DNA of 64,000 nt from positions 124,001 to 188,000 of the forward strand of contig NZ_NOIN01000006.1 of NCBI RefSeq assembly GCF_014596565.1, read 5' to 3'. Positions within the stretch are counted from its first letter, which is position 1; each line of letters opens with the position of its first letter. This document shows, piece after piece, positions 53,406 through 63,048 of the stretch. The notes under the pieces were generated by a model. It saw only the letters and a program-made list of their open reading frames with translations, did not search any database and was not told the origin of the DNA. Position numbers and translations under genes: made by a program. The stretch is from Pseudomonas sp. PSB18 (GTDB lineage Bacteria; Pseudomonadota; Gammaproteobacteria; Pseudomonadales; Pseudomonadaceae).

Positions 53406-54662
53406 TTACATATGCGAGATCAAGGCATCGCCGAAGCCCGAGGACGACACCAGCTTGGCGCCTTCCATCAAGCGTTCGAAGTCATAGGTCACGGTCTTGG
53501 CCGAAATCGCGCCGTTGGTGCCCTTGATGATCAGGTCGGCCGCTTCGGTCCAGCCCATGTGACGCAGCATCATTTCTGCCGACAGGATCAGCGACCCCGG
53601 GTTGACCTGGTCCTTGCCCGCATACTTGGGCGCGGTACCGTGGGTGGCTTCGAACATCGCCACGGTGTCGGAGAGGTTGGCCCCCGGCGCGATACCGATA
53701 CCACCCACCTCCGCCGCCAGGGCGTCGGAAAGGTAGTCGCCGTTCAGGTTGAGGGTTGCGATCACGTCGTACTCGGCCGGACGCAGCAGGATCTGCTGGA
53801 GCATCGCATCGGCGATGGCGTCCTTGACGACCACGTTCTTGCCGGTCTTCGGATTCTTGAACTGCATCCACGGCCCGCCATCGAGCAGCGTGGCGCCAAA
53901 TTCCTCCGCTGCCACCTCGTAGGCCCACTCCTTGAAGGCACCTTCGGTGAACTTCATGATGTTGCCTTTGTGCACGATGGTCAGCGAATCGCGGTCATTG
54001 TCGACCACATATTGCAAGGCCTTGCGCGCCAGACGCTTGGTGCCCTGCTTGGAGACCGGCTTGACGCCGATGCCGCAATCTTCGTCGAAACGGATCTTGG
54101 TGACGCCCATTTCTTCTTTCAGGAACTTGATGACCTTGGTGGCTTCGGCCGAACCGGCCTTCCACTCGATGCCGGCATAGATGTCTTCGGAGTTCTCGCG
54201 GAAGATCGTCATGTCCACATCGCCAGGCTTCTTCACCGGGCTCGGCACGCCTTCGAACCAGCGCACCGGGCGCAGGCAGACATACAGGTCCAATTGCTGA
54301 CGCAGGGCCACGTTCAACGAACGGATACCACCACCGACCGGCGTGGTCAGGGGGCCCTTGATGGAAACCACGTAATCCTTGACCGCGTCCAGGGTTTCCT
54401 GGGGCAGCCAGGTGTCCTGGTCGTAGACCTGGGTGGCTTTTTCACCGGCATAGACTTCCATCCAGGAAATCTTGCGCTTGCCGCCGTAGGCCTTCTGAAC
54501 CGCAGCGTCCACAACCTTGATCATGACCGGACTGATGTCGACGCCAATGCCGTCGCCTTCAATGAAGGGGATGATCGGGTTGTCGGGAACATTAAGAGAA
54601 TGGTCTGCATTGACGGTGATTTTGTCACCGACGGCCGGAACCTGAATCTTTTGATACCCCAT
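53406..54662 (-). CDS. icd: NADP-dependent isocitrate dehydrogenase, dimeric type I
   Basis: A 418-residue enzyme of the TCA cycle converting isocitrate to 2-oxoglutarate. NVALRQQLDLYVCLRPV, TIFRENSEDIYAGIEW (with the regulatory Ser region), NLNGDYLSDALAAEVGGIGIAPGANL and the NADP-binding HGTAPKYAGKD are conserved. The IRSLN phosphorylation site region is present (GGIRSLNVALRQQ). ATG at 54662 has GGAG eight bases upstream. Divergent from the unrelated monomeric isozyme. Confidence 0.97.
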   Translation of the reverse strand: MGYQKIQVPAVGDKITVNADHSLNVPDNPIIPFIEGDGIGVDISPVMIKVVDAAVQKAYGGKRKISWMEVYAGEKATQVYDQDTWLPQETLDAVKDYVVSIKGPLTTPVGGGIRSLNVALRQQLDLYVCLRPVRWFEGVPSPVKKPGDVDMTIFRENSEDIYAGIEWKAGSAEATKVIKFLKEEMGVTKIRFDEDCGIGVKPVSKQGTKRLARKALQYVVDNDRDSLTIVHKGNIMKFTEGAFKEWAYEVAAEEFGATLLDGGPWMQFKNPKTGKNVVVKDAIADAMLQQILLRPAEYDVIATLNLNGDYLSDALAAEVGGIGIAPGANLSDTVAMFEATHGTAPKYAGKDQVNPGSLILSAEMMLRHMGWTEAADLIIKGTNGAISAKTVTYDFERLMEGAKLVSSSGFGDALISHM

Positions 54663-55144
54663 GCTGAACTCCATTGCTTGGATTGAACATCTGGCTGCGT
54701 TCGAGCGTACCCCAGTTGAATCGACGCGCAAACCCTACGTTAGGCCCATCGACGGGAAAGTCGCACAGTTCGAGGCGTACAAGCCTGAAAAACAAGGGAA
54801 AAGCGCCAAATATGAGCATAGCCCACCACGCCGGGCCTGCGACGTTTAGACCAATGGACGTGTACGGAGGTCTATGAACCATCGGCAGATTGCCAGCTAC
54901 CTATGTATAATGCCGCCGCTGACCGCAGGGTCACGACGGCTGACTGCTCTACCAAGGGCCTTCCCGCCAGTTGCAAAGCCGGACCGTTACCGCGGCCCGA
55001 CCGCTTGACGCTCGACTGATGCACCCAACATCACCGCGAAGAAACCTCGACATTCGGCTCACGGCTGACTTTGAACGAACGCGCTTACCCGGCGCCCCTC
55101 GAGTTTCTGCGCATGCTTTAGCAAAGAAGAGAGTTAATCCGAAT
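54663..55144. other. Divergent icd/idh regulatory region
   Basis: 482 bases without a credible gene. A consensus TATAAT at 54906-54911 points to idh; from there the leader of idh would be about 230 bases. Early in that leader TGACC (54920) and GGTCA (54929) form a small hairpin. No strong -35 matches the TATAAT, so an activator may be needed. Open frames running into this gap from idh have no ribosome sites. Confidence 0.6.
54906..54911 (+). promoter_or_regulatory. Likely -10 box of idh
   Basis: Perfect TATAAT preceded by TG; no good -35 at 17 bases upstream. About 234 bases before the idh ATG. Confidence 0.4.
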
Positions 55145-57370
55145 ATGCCCACCCGCTCGAAGATCATCTATACCTTCACCGACGAAGCGCCCGCCCTCGC
55201 CACCTATTCACTGCTGCCGATCATCGAAGCCTTCACCGCTTCGGCCGAGATCGCCGTGGAAACCCGCGACATCTCCCTCGCAGGGCGCATCCTGGCCAGC
55301 TTCCCCGAGCAACTGGGTGACAAAGCCGTAGCCGACCACCTCGCCGAACTGGGCGACCTGGCCGTTACGCCTGAAGCCAATATCATCAAGCTGCCGAACA
55401 TCAGCGCCTCGGTGCCGCAACTGCAGGCCGCGATCAAGGAATTGCAGGCCCAGGGCTACGCACTGCCGGACTACCCGGAAACCGTGACCAGCGAAGCCGA
55501 CAAAGAAGCCAAGGCCCGCTACGACAAGGTCAAGGGCAGCGCCGTGAACCCGGTCCTGCGTGAAGGCAACTCCGACCGCCGCGCACCGCTGTCGGTCAAG
55601 AACTATGCCCGCAAGCACCCGCACAAGATGGGCGCCTGGGCAGCCGACTCCAAATCCCACGTGGCCCACATGAGCACCGGCGATTTCTATGGCAGCGAAA
55701 AAGCCGCCCTGATCGACGCCGCCGGCAGCGTGAAAATCGAGCTGATCGCCCAGGATGGCACTGCCACCGTCCTGAAGGAAAAGACCACCGTTGAAGCCGG
55801 TGAGATCCTCGATTGCGCCGTGATGAGCAAGAACGCCCTGCGCGACTTCATCGCCGCCGAAATCGAAGACGCCAAGCAAAAAGGCGTACTGCTGTCGGTT
55901 CACCTCAAGGCCACCATGATGAAGGTCTCCGACCCGATCATGTTCGGTCAGATCGTCGCCGAGTTCTATAAAGACGCCCTGGCCAAGCACGCCCAGGTCC
56001 TGGAGCAGATCGGCTTCAACCTGAACAACGGCATCGGCGACCTGTACGCCCGCATCAAGGCCCTGCCGGCCGAGCAGCAGGCGCAGATCGAAGCCGATAT
56101 CCAGGCGGTCTACGCGGCGCGCCCATCCCTGGCGATGGTCAACTCCGACAAGGGCATCACCAACCTGCACGTGCCGAGCGACGTCATCGTCGACGCCTCG
56201 ATGCCGGCCATGATCCGTGACTCCGGCAAGATGTGGGGCACCGACGGCCAGCTGCACGACACCAAGGCCGTGATCCCGGATCGCTGCTATGCCACCATCT
56301 ACCAGGCGGTGATCGAAGACTGCAAGGCCAATGGCGCCTTCGACCCCACCACCATGGGCAGCGTGCCGAACGTCGGCCTGATGGCCAAGAAAGCCGAAGA
56401 GTACGGCTCCCACGACAAGACCTTCCAGATCAAGGCCGACGGCGTGGTCCGTGTCTCGGACAGCACCGGTCGCACCCTGCTGGAGCAGAACGTCGAGGCT
56501 GGCGACATCTTCCGCATGTGCCAGACCAAGGACGCACCGATCCAGGATTGGGTCAAGCTGGCCGTCAACCGTGCCCGCGCCAGCGACACCCCGGCCATCT
56601 TCTGGCTGGACCCGATGCGCGCCCATGACGGCGTGGTGATCGAGAAGGTTCAGGCTTACCTGAAGGACCACGACACCAGCGGTCTGGACCTGCGCATCAT
56701 GTCGCCGGTCGACGCGATGAAGTTCACCCTGGCTCGCACCCGCGAAGGCAAGGACACCATCTCGGTGACCGGCAACGTACTGCGCGACTATCTGACCGAC
56801 CTGTTCCCGATCATGGAACTGGGCACCAGCGCCAAGATGCTGTCCATCGTGCCGCTGATGAACGGTGGCGGCCTGTTCGAAACCGGCGCTGGCGGTTCGG
56901 CACCCAAGCACGTCCAACAACTGCTGGAAGAAAACTTCCTGCGTTGGGATTCCCTGGGCGAATTCCTGGCTCTGGCCGCTTCCCTGGAACACCTGGGCGT
57001 GACCTACAACAACCCGAAAGCGCTGGTGCTGGCCAAGACGCTCGACCAGGCGACTGGCGAGTTCCTGGACCGCAACAAGTCGCCTTCGCGCAAGGTCGGC
57101 GGTATCGACAACCGCGGCAGCCACTTCTACCTGACCCTGTTCTGGGCCCAGGCACTGGCCGCCCAGGATGACGACGCAGCCCTCAAGGCGCAGTTCACCA
57201 CCCTGGCCAAGACGCTGACCGACAACGAAGAAAAAATCGTTGCCGAGCTCAATGCCGTTCAAGGCAAGCCAGTGGACATCGGCGGCTACTACTTCGCCAA
57301 CCCTGAGCTGACCAGCAAGGCCATGCGCCCGAGCGCCACCTTCAACGCGGCCATCGCTGCGCTGGTGTAA
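55145..57370 (+). CDS. idh: NADP-dependent isocitrate dehydrogenase, monomeric
   Basis: A 741-residue monomeric isocitrate dehydrogenase, an enzyme with the same reaction as Icd but a different, larger architecture. MPTRSKIIYTFTDEAPALATYS, SVKNYARKHPHKMGAWAADSKSH, and GTSAKMLSIVPLMNGGGLFETGAGGSAPKHVQQ are family hallmarks. The start at 55145 matches the family; an in-frame extension to 54971 is rejected. Having both isozymes side by side is common in this genus. Followed by a terminator. Confidence 0.97.
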   Translation: MPTRSKIIYTFTDEAPALATYSLLPIIEAFTASAEIAVETRDISLAGRILASFPEQLGDKAVADHLAELGDLAVTPEANIIKLPNISASVPQLQAAIKELQAQGYALPDYPETVTSEADKEAKARYDKVKGSAVNPVLREGNSDRRAPLSVKNYARKHPHKMGAWAADSKSHVAHMSTGDFYGSEKAALIDAAGSVKIELIAQDGTATVLKEKTTVEAGEILDCAVMSKNALRDFIAAEIEDAKQKGVLLSVHLKATMMKVSDPIMFGQIVAEFYKDALAKHAQVLEQIGFNLNNGIGDLYARIKALPAEQQAQIEADIQAVYAARPSLAMVNSDKGITNLHVPSDVIVDASMPAMIRDSGKMWGTDGQLHDTKAVIPDRCYATIYQAVIEDCKANGAFDPTTMGSVPNVGLMAKKAEEYGSHDKTFQIKADGVVRVSDSTGRTLLEQNVEAGDIFRMCQTKDAPIQDWVKLAVNRARASDTPAIFWLDPMRAHDGVVIEKVQAYLKDHDTSGLDLRIMSPVDAMKFTLARTREGKDTISVTGNVLRDYLTDLFPIMELGTSAKMLSIVPLMNGGGLFETGAGGSAPKHVQQLLEENFLRWDSLGEFLALAASLEHLGVTYNNPKALVLAKTLDQATGEFLDRNKSPSRKVGGIDNRGSHFYLTLFWAQALAAQDDDAALKAQFTTLAKTLTDNEEKIVAELNAVQGKPVDIGGYYFANPELTSKAMRPSATFNAAIAALV

Positions 57371-57384
57371 GGTTGTAAGGAAGC

Positions 57385-57419
57385 AACACAAACCCCGGCC
57401 TTGTGCCGGGGTTTGTGTT
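57385..57419 (+). terminator. Rho-independent terminator after idh
   Basis: AACACAAACCCCGGC, loop CTTGT, GCCGGGGTTTGTGTT: perfect 15-base arms, 15 bases past the stop codon. Confidence 0.9.
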
Positions 57420-57474
57420 TCCAGCCCATTCACTTCTGGCTGGGGATCAGCTGCAGTTTTTGAATTCACCGCCC

Positions 57475-57568
57475 CTGTGGGAGCGAGCCTGCTCGCGATA
57501 GCGGTTTATCATCCAACACTTGTATTGGCTGACCCACCGCTATCGCGAGCAGGCTCGCTCCCACAGGG
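57475..57568. repeat. REP doublet (Pseudomonas type)
   Basis: GTGGGAGCGAGCCTGCTCGC from 57477 and its inverse ending CTCGCTCCCACAGGG at 57568, between the idh terminator and nudJ. Confidence 0.9.
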
Positions 57569-57603
57569 CTTGTGTTTCACTATTCAAATTTCGAGGAAAC
57601 CAC

Positions 57604-58050
57604 ATGGATTGGAAACCCCACATCACCGTCGCCACCATCGTCGAGGACAACGGCCGCTTCCTCATGGTGGAAGAATCCAAGGGCGGGCGCGCCGTGCTCA
57701 ACCAGCCCGCCGGGCACCTGGACCCGGACGAGACCCTGATCGAAGCCGCCGTGCGCGAGACCCTGGAAGAAACCGGCTGGGACGTCGAACCCACCAGCGT
57801 GATCGGCATCTACCTGTATACCGCCCCCAGCAATGGCGTGACCTACCAGCGGGTCTGCTTCGCCGCCAGAGCGCTCAAGCACCACCCCGACTATCAACTG
57901 GACGACGGCATCCTGGGGGCCCGCTGGCTGAGCCGCGACGAACTGCTCGAACGACGCGACCATTGGCGCAGCGAGCTGATCATCCGCTGCATCGACGATT
58001 ATCTGGCCGGCCATCGCCACAGCCTGGCACTGATCCGTCCTTCCCTTTAG
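57604..58050 (+). CDS. nudJ: Nudix hydrolase, NudJ-like
   Basis: A 148-residue Nudix pyrophosphatase. The Nudix box runs from Gly37 to about residue 59 (GHLDPDETLIEAAVRETLEE, then TGW), with the metal-binding Glu residues intact. E. coli NudJ, encoded in the same place before mnmA, cleaves nucleoside di- and triphosphates and thiamine pyrophosphate. The gene order nudJ-mnmA-hflD-purB is the E. coli order and supports the name. ATG at 57604. Confidence 0.9.
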   Translation: MDWKPHITVATIVEDNGRFLMVEESKGGRAVLNQPAGHLDPDETLIEAAVRETLEETGWDVEPTSVIGIYLYTAPSNGVTYQRVCFAARALKHHPDYQLDDGILGARWLSRDELLERRDHWRSELIIRCIDDYLAGHRHSLALIRPSL

Positions 58051-58109
58051 CCTTGCGCGCCCGGGCCTGATAGAATCGCGTCCTTTTTCAAGACACTCAT
58101 TGAATCCCT

Positions 58110-59234
58110 ATGCGTGATCCAGCTCCTTCCGGCACCACCAAGAAGCGCGTCATTGTCGGCATGTCCGGCGGCGTGGACTCTTCCGTTTCCGCCCTTCTGC
58201 TGATCGAGCAGGGTTATGAGGTGGAAGGCCTGTTCATGAAGAACTGGGAAGAAGACGACGGAACCGAATACTGCACCGCCATGGACGACCTGGCGGACGC
58301 CCAGGCCGTGTGCGACAAGATCGGCATCAAGCTGCACACCGCCAACTTCGCCGCCGAGTACTGGGACAACGTGTTCGAGCACTTCCTGGCCGAGTATAAG
58401 GCCGGCCGCACGCCGAACCCGGACATCCTCTGCAACCGCGAAATCAAGTTCAAGGCGTTCCTCGACTACGCCATGATGCTGGGCGCCGACCTGATCGCCA
58501 CCGGTCACTACGTGCGCCGCCGCGACATCGACGGGCGCACCGAACTGCTCAAGGGCCTGGACCCGAACAAGGACCAGAGCTACTTCCTGCACGCCGTCGG
58601 CGGCGAGCAGATTGCCAAGACCCTGTTCCCGGTAGGTGAACTGGAAAAGCCCGAAGTCCGGGCCATCGCCGAGAAACACGCCCTCGCCACCGCGAAGAAG
58701 AAGGATTCCACCGGGATCTGCTTCATCGGCGAACGGCGCTTCAGCGATTTCCTCAAGCAGTACCTGCCGGCCCAACCGGGTGAGATCAAGACCACCGAAG
58801 GCGAAGTCATCGGCCGTCACCATGGCCTGATGTATCACACCATCGGCCAGCGCCAGGGCCTGGGCATCGGCGGGTTGAAGGACGCCGGCGAAGAACCGTG
58901 GTACGTGCTGATCAAGGACCTGGAGCACAACGAGCTGATCGTCGGCCAGGGCAACGACCACCCCTGGTTGTTTTCCCGCGCCCTGCTCGCTTCCGACATC
59001 TATTGGGTCAACCCCATCGACCTGAGCGAGCCGCGCCGCCTGACGGCCAAGGTGCGCTATCGCCAGAGCGACCAGCCCTGCACCCTGGAAAAGACCGCCA
59101 CGGGCTACCGTGCCACCTTCGACGATCCACAACGTGCAGTGACGCCCGGCCAGTCCGTGGTGTTCTATGACGGGGAAATCTGCCTGGGCGGCGGCGTGAT
59201 CGAAGTCGCTGAGCCGTGGAGCAGCAAGGTATGA
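58110..59234 (+). CDS. mnmA: tRNA-specific 2-thiouridylase MnmA
   Basis: A 374-residue enzyme that makes 2-thiouridine at position 34 of tRNAs for Lys, Glu and Gln. The ATP PP-loop is SGGVDSS (19-25). The catalytic pair is Cys108 (DILCNREIKF) and Cys204 (STGICFIGER). Sulfur arrives through TusABCDE; tusDCBE is at 35.5-36.9 kb in this window. Its stop overlaps the hflD start (ATGA). Confidence 0.97.
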   Translation: MRDPAPSGTTKKRVIVGMSGGVDSSVSALLLIEQGYEVEGLFMKNWEEDDGTEYCTAMDDLADAQAVCDKIGIKLHTANFAAEYWDNVFEHFLAEYKAGRTPNPDILCNREIKFKAFLDYAMMLGADLIATGHYVRRRDIDGRTELLKGLDPNKDQSYFLHAVGGEQIAKTLFPVGELEKPEVRAIAEKHALATAKKKDSTGICFIGERRFSDFLKQYLPAQPGEIKTTEGEVIGRHHGLMYHTIGQRQGLGIGGLKDAGEEPWYVLIKDLEHNELIVGQGNDHPWLFSRALLASDIYWVNPIDLSEPRRLTAKVRYRQSDQPCTLEKTATGYRATFDDPQRAVTPGQSVVFYDGEICLGGGVIEVAEPWSSKV

Positions 59235-59854
59235 GCCCGACCCAGGAGCAACTGACAGCGTTGGGCGGTGTATTCCTCGCCGCCGTGCTGGTGGACCGGA
59301 TCGCCAAGACCGGCCAGACCTCCGAGGCCGGCCTGAGCTGCATGCTCGGCAGCCTGCTGGTACGCGACCCCAAGGACACCCTGGAAGTCTATGGCGGCGA
59401 CGACCTGAACCTGCGCGAAGGCTATCGTGCGCTGATCGGCGCCCTGGAGCGCGACCCCAGCGCCCTGCAACGCGAGCCGCTGCGCTATGCCCTGTCGATG
59501 CTGGGCCTCGAGCGCCAGCTCGCCAAGCGCGACGACCTGCTGGACACCATCGGCAAGCGCCTGCCGCAGATCCAGTCCCAGGTCGAGCATTTCGGCCCCT
59601 CCCACGAAAACGTCATCGCCGCCTGCGGCGCGCTGTACCAGGACACCCTGAGCACCCTGCGCCAGCGTATCCAGGTGCACGGCGACATGCGCAACCTGCA
59701 GCAACCCAGCAACGCCTCGAAGATTCGCGCCCTGTTGCTGGCGGGCATCCGTTCGGCACGGCTGTGGCGGCAATTGGGTGGGCATCGCTGGCAGTTGGTG
59801 ATCAGCCGACGCAAATTGCTGAAAGAGCTTTACCCGTTGATGCGCAACGAATAA
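59231..59854 (+). CDS. hflD: HflD, membrane-associated regulator
   Basis: A 207-residue mostly helical protein. E. coli HflD binds phage lambda CII and lowers the rate of lysogeny; the normal role in pseudomonads is unknown. Family stretches: LTALGGVFLAAVLVDRIAKTG, CMLGSLLVRDPKDTLEVYGG, QPSNASKIRALLLAGIRSARLWRQLGG. Starts within the mnmA stop codon, so the two genes are coupled. No prophage is present near it. Confidence 0.94.
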   Translation: MSPTQEQLTALGGVFLAAVLVDRIAKTGQTSEAGLSCMLGSLLVRDPKDTLEVYGGDDLNLREGYRALIGALERDPSALQREPLRYALSMLGLERQLAKRDDLLDTIGKRLPQIQSQVEHFGPSHENVIAACGALYQDTLSTLRQRIQVHGDMRNLQQPSNASKIRALLLAGIRSARLWRQLGGHRWQLVISRRKLLKELYPLMRNE

Positions 59855-59979
59855 GTCGCCTCAACCCGTTTTTTTTACTTCATCACGCGTAATACGCCGG
59901 TCAGTTGGCGACGGACCGGCGCTTGTTTTCATGTATGATACGCGCCCCATTTCGTTGCCCGACTGTCCGAGAACACCCC

Positions 59980-61350
59980 ATGCAGCTCTCTTCGCTCACT
60001 GCGGTTTCCCCTGTAGACGGCCGCTACGCCGGCAAAACCCAGGCCCTGCGCCCGATTTTCAGCGAGTACGGCCTGATCCGTGCCCGCGTCCTGGTTGAAG
60101 TGCGCTGGCTCCAGCGCCTGGCCGCCCACCCCGCCATCGGCGAAGTCCCGGCGTTTTCCGCCGAAGCCAACGCGGTGCTCAACACCCTGGCGGACAACTT
60201 CGCGCTGGAGCACGCCGAGCGCGTCAAAGAGATCGAGCGCACCACCAACCACGACGTCAAGGCGATCGAATACCTGCTCAAGGAGCAGGCGGCCAAGCTG
60301 CCGGAACTGGCCAACGTCAGTGAGTTCATCCACTTCGCCTGCACCAGCGAGGACATCAACAACCTGTCTCACGCGCTGATGCTGCGCGAAGGCCGTGATG
60401 AGGTGATGCTGCCGCTGATGCGCCAGGTCGCCCAGGCGATCCGCGAGCTGGCAATCCGTTTTGCCGACGTGCCGATGCTGTCCCGTACCCATGGTCAACC
60501 GGCGTCGCCGACTACCCTGGGCAAGGAACTGGCCAACGTGGTGTACCGCCTGGAGCGTCAGATCGCTCAAGTCGCCGCCGTGCCGCTGCTGGGCAAGATC
60601 AACGGCGCCGTGGGCAACTACAACGCCCACCTGTCGGCCTACCCGCAGATCGACTGGGAAGCCAACGCCCGCGCCTTCATCGAAGACGAACTGGGCCTGA
60701 GCTTCAACCCGTACACCACCCAGATCGAGCCGCACGACTACATCGCCGAGCTGTTCGATGCGATCGCACGCTTCAACACCATCCTGATCGACTTCGACCG
60801 CGACATCTGGGGCTACATCTCCCTGGGTTACTTCAAGCAGCGCACCATTGCCGGCGAAATCGGTTCCTCGACCATGCCGCACAAGGTCAACCCGATCGAC
60901 TTCGAAAACTCCGAAGGCAACCTGGGCATCGCCAACGCACTGTTCCAGCACCTGGCGAGCAAACTGCCGATCTCCCGCTGGCAGCGCGACCTGACCGACT
61001 CCACCGTGCTGCGCAACCTGGGCGTGGGCTTTGCCCACAGCGTCATCGCCTACGAAGCCAGCCTCAAGGGCATCGGCAAGCTGGAACTGAACGAGCAGAA
61101 GATCGCCGCCGACCTGGACGCCTGCTGGGAAGTCCTGGCCGAACCGATCCAGACCGTGATGCGTCGCTACAACATCGAAAACCCGTACGAAAAGCTGAAA
61201 GAACTGACCCGTGGCAAGGGCATCAGCCCTGAAGCGCTGCAGACTTTCATCGACGGCCTGGACATGCCTGCCGATGCCAAGTCGGAGCTGAAGAAGCTGA
61301 CCCCGGCCAGCTACATCGGCAACGCGGCGGCACAAGCCAAGCGCATCTGA
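59980..61350 (+). CDS. purB: Adenylosuccinate lyase
   Basis: A 456-residue fumarase-superfamily enzyme acting twice in purine synthesis: SAICAR to AICAR, and adenylosuccinate to AMP. The signature SSTMPHKVNPIDFENSEGN (catalytic Ser loop) is intact, along with TTNHDVKAIEYLLK and SRTHGQPASPTTLGKE. ATG at 59980 (MQLSSLTAVSPVDGRYAGKT). TATGAT at 59934 may be part of its promoter. Followed by a terminator. Confidence 0.97.
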   Translation: MQLSSLTAVSPVDGRYAGKTQALRPIFSEYGLIRARVLVEVRWLQRLAAHPAIGEVPAFSAEANAVLNTLADNFALEHAERVKEIERTTNHDVKAIEYLLKEQAAKLPELANVSEFIHFACTSEDINNLSHALMLREGRDEVMLPLMRQVAQAIRELAIRFADVPMLSRTHGQPASPTTLGKELANVVYRLERQIAQVAAVPLLGKINGAVGNYNAHLSAYPQIDWEANARAFIEDELGLSFNPYTTQIEPHDYIAELFDAIARFNTILIDFDRDIWGYISLGYFKQRTIAGEIGSSTMPHKVNPIDFENSEGNLGIANALFQHLASKLPISRWQRDLTDSTVLRNLGVGFAHSVIAYEASLKGIGKLELNEQKIAADLDACWEVLAEPIQTVMRRYNIENPYEKLKELTRGKGISPEALQTFIDGLDMPADAKSELKKLTPASYIGNAAAQAKRI

Positions 61351-61370
61351 CACATCGCTGCACCCTTGAG

Positions 61371-61395
61371 ACGCCCGGCCGCGCCGGGCGTTTTT
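61371..61395 (+). terminator. Rho-independent terminator after purB
   Basis: ACGCCCGGC, CGC, GCCGGGCGT, then T-run. Sits between purB and roxA. Confidence 0.9.
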
Positions 61396-61434
61396 ATTCG
61401 CGTCTGAAAAGTATATTTTTTCAATAGGTTACAC

Positions 61435-62601
61435 ATGAATCCTGACATTCCTCTGCAACTCCTGAGCGGCATCACGGCACGGGAGTTCCTGCGCGACTAC
61501 TGGCAGAAAAAACCGCTGTTGATCCGCCAGGCGATTCCCGACTTCGAAAGCCCGATCGATGCCGACGAACTGGCCGGCCTGGCCCTGGAAGAAGAAGTCG
61601 AATCGCGCCTGGTGCTCGAGCACGGCGAGCGCCCTTGGGAACTGCGTCGTGGCCCGTTCGCCGAAGACGAATTCAGCAAACTGCCGGAGCGTGACTGGAC
61701 CCTGCTGGTGCAGGCGGTCGACCAGTTCGTCCCGGAAGTCAGCGAACTGCTGGAGCACTTCCGCTTCCTGCCGAGCTGGCGTATCGACGACGTGATGATC
61801 AGCTTCGCCGCCCCGGGTGGCAGCGTAGGTCCGCACTTCGACAACTACGACGTGTTCCTGCTGCAAGGCCATGGCAAGCGCAACTGGAAAATCGGCCAGA
61901 TGTGCGACTCCGACAGCCCCCTGTTGCCCCACGCCGACCTGCGCATCCTCGCCGACTTCGCGGCCACCGACGAGTGGGTCCTGGAGCCGGGCGACATGCT
62001 CTACCTGCCGCCACGCCTGGCCCACTGCGGCGTGGCCGTGGATGACTGCATGACCTACTCCGTGGGTTTCCGCGCACCGAGCGCCGCCGAAGTGCTGACC
62101 CACTTCACCGATTTCCTTAGCCAGTTCCTGCCGGACGAGGAACGCTACACCGACGCCGACGCGCGCCCGGTGAGCGATCCGCACCAGATCCAACACGACG
62201 CCCTCGACCGCCTCAAGGGTTTGCTGGCCGAGCACATGAGCGACGAGCGCCTGTTGCTGACCTGGTTCGGCCAGTTCATGACCGAGCCGCGCTACCCGGA
62301 ACTGGTGGTAGGCCCCGAGCTGGAAGAAGACGACCTGCTGGCCGGCCTTGAACAGGGCGCCGTGATCATCCGTAACCCGAGCGCGCGCCTGGCCTGGTCG
62401 GAAGTCGATGACGACCTGCTGCTGTTCGCCAGCGGCCAGAGCCGCTACTTGCCGGGCAAGCTGCGCGAGCTGTTGAAAATGATCTGCGCGGCCGATGCCC
62501 TGCACATTGAAAACCTCGGCCCATGGCTGGCCGACGAAGACGGTCGCGGCCTGATCTGCGAGTTGGTCAAGCAAGGCAGCCTGGGGTTCGCCGATGAATA
62601 A
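61435..62601 (+). CDS. roxA: Ribosomal oxygenase RoxA (YcfD-type JmjC enzyme)
   Basis: A 388-residue 2-oxoglutarate/Fe(II) oxygenase. The E. coli enzyme hydroxylates an Arg of ribosomal protein L16. The iron triad is His134 and Asp136 (GPHFDNYDVFLLQGHGKR) with His197 (LPPRLAHCGVAV). The start MNPDIPLQLLSGITAREFLR at 61435 is canonical. Its 3' end overlaps the GNAT gene by 8 bases, so the two are coupled. Confidence 0.93.
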   Translation: MNPDIPLQLLSGITAREFLRDYWQKKPLLIRQAIPDFESPIDADELAGLALEEEVESRLVLEHGERPWELRRGPFAEDEFSKLPERDWTLLVQAVDQFVPEVSELLEHFRFLPSWRIDDVMISFAAPGGSVGPHFDNYDVFLLQGHGKRNWKIGQMCDSDSPLLPHADLRILADFAATDEWVLEPGDMLYLPPRLAHCGVAVDDCMTYSVGFRAPSAAEVLTHFTDFLSQFLPDEERYTDADARPVSDPHQIQHDALDRLKGLLAEHMSDERLLLTWFGQFMTEPRYPELVVGPELEEDDLLAGLEQGAVIIRNPSARLAWSEVDDDLLLFASGQSRYLPGKLRELLKMICAADALHIENLGPWLADEDGRGLICELVKQGSLGFADE

Positions 62602-63019
62602 AATCCACGTTCGTGTCGCAGACTGGCAAAAGGATAACGCCGAGATCCGGCGCATTCGTGAGAGCGTGTTCATTGTCGAGCAATGCGTCCCGCCCGAGCT
62701 GGAATGGGATGCCGACGATCAGGGCGCGGTGCACTTCCTCGCCTTCGAAGGCGACTTCCCCATCGGCACCGCACGCCTGCTGACCGACGGTCATATTGGC
62801 CGTGTTTCGGTGCTCAAGGACTGGCGCGGCCTGAAAGTGGGCGATGCGCTGATGCACGCGCTGATCGCCGAAGCCGAGAAGCGCGGGCTCCAGCAACAGA
62901 AGCTCAGCGCCCAGGTGCATGCCACGCCGTTCTATGAGCGGCTGGGTTTTGCGGTGGTCAGCGAGGAATTCCTGGAAGCCGGGATTCCCCATGTGGATAT
63001 GGTGCGGCATTCGGCTTGA
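62594..63019 (+). CDS. GNAT family acetyltransferase, ElaA/YjcF-like
   Basis: A 141-residue N-acetyltransferase (IRRIRESVFIVEQCVPPELEWD, GRVSVLKDWRGLKVGDALMHALIAEAEKRG with the acetyl-CoA loop, SAQVHATPFYERLGFAVVSEEFLEAGIPHVDM). It begins within the last codons of roxA. The link with a ribosome-modifying enzyme could mean a translational substrate, but nothing in the sequence shows it. Confidence 0.9.
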   Translation: MNKIHVRVADWQKDNAEIRRIRESVFIVEQCVPPELEWDADDQGAVHFLAFEGDFPIGTARLLTDGHIGRVSVLKDWRGLKVGDALMHALIAEAEKRGLQQQKLSAQVHATPFYERLGFAVVSEEFLEAGIPHVDMVRHSA

Positions 63020-63048
63020 TGCGATCCTCTGTGAGTAGGGGATTTATC

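Noticed and set aside
59231..59854. hflD as a sign of a nearby prophage
   Set aside because: HflD is a normal chromosomal gene between mnmA and purB; there are no integrase, capsid or repressor genes in the window.
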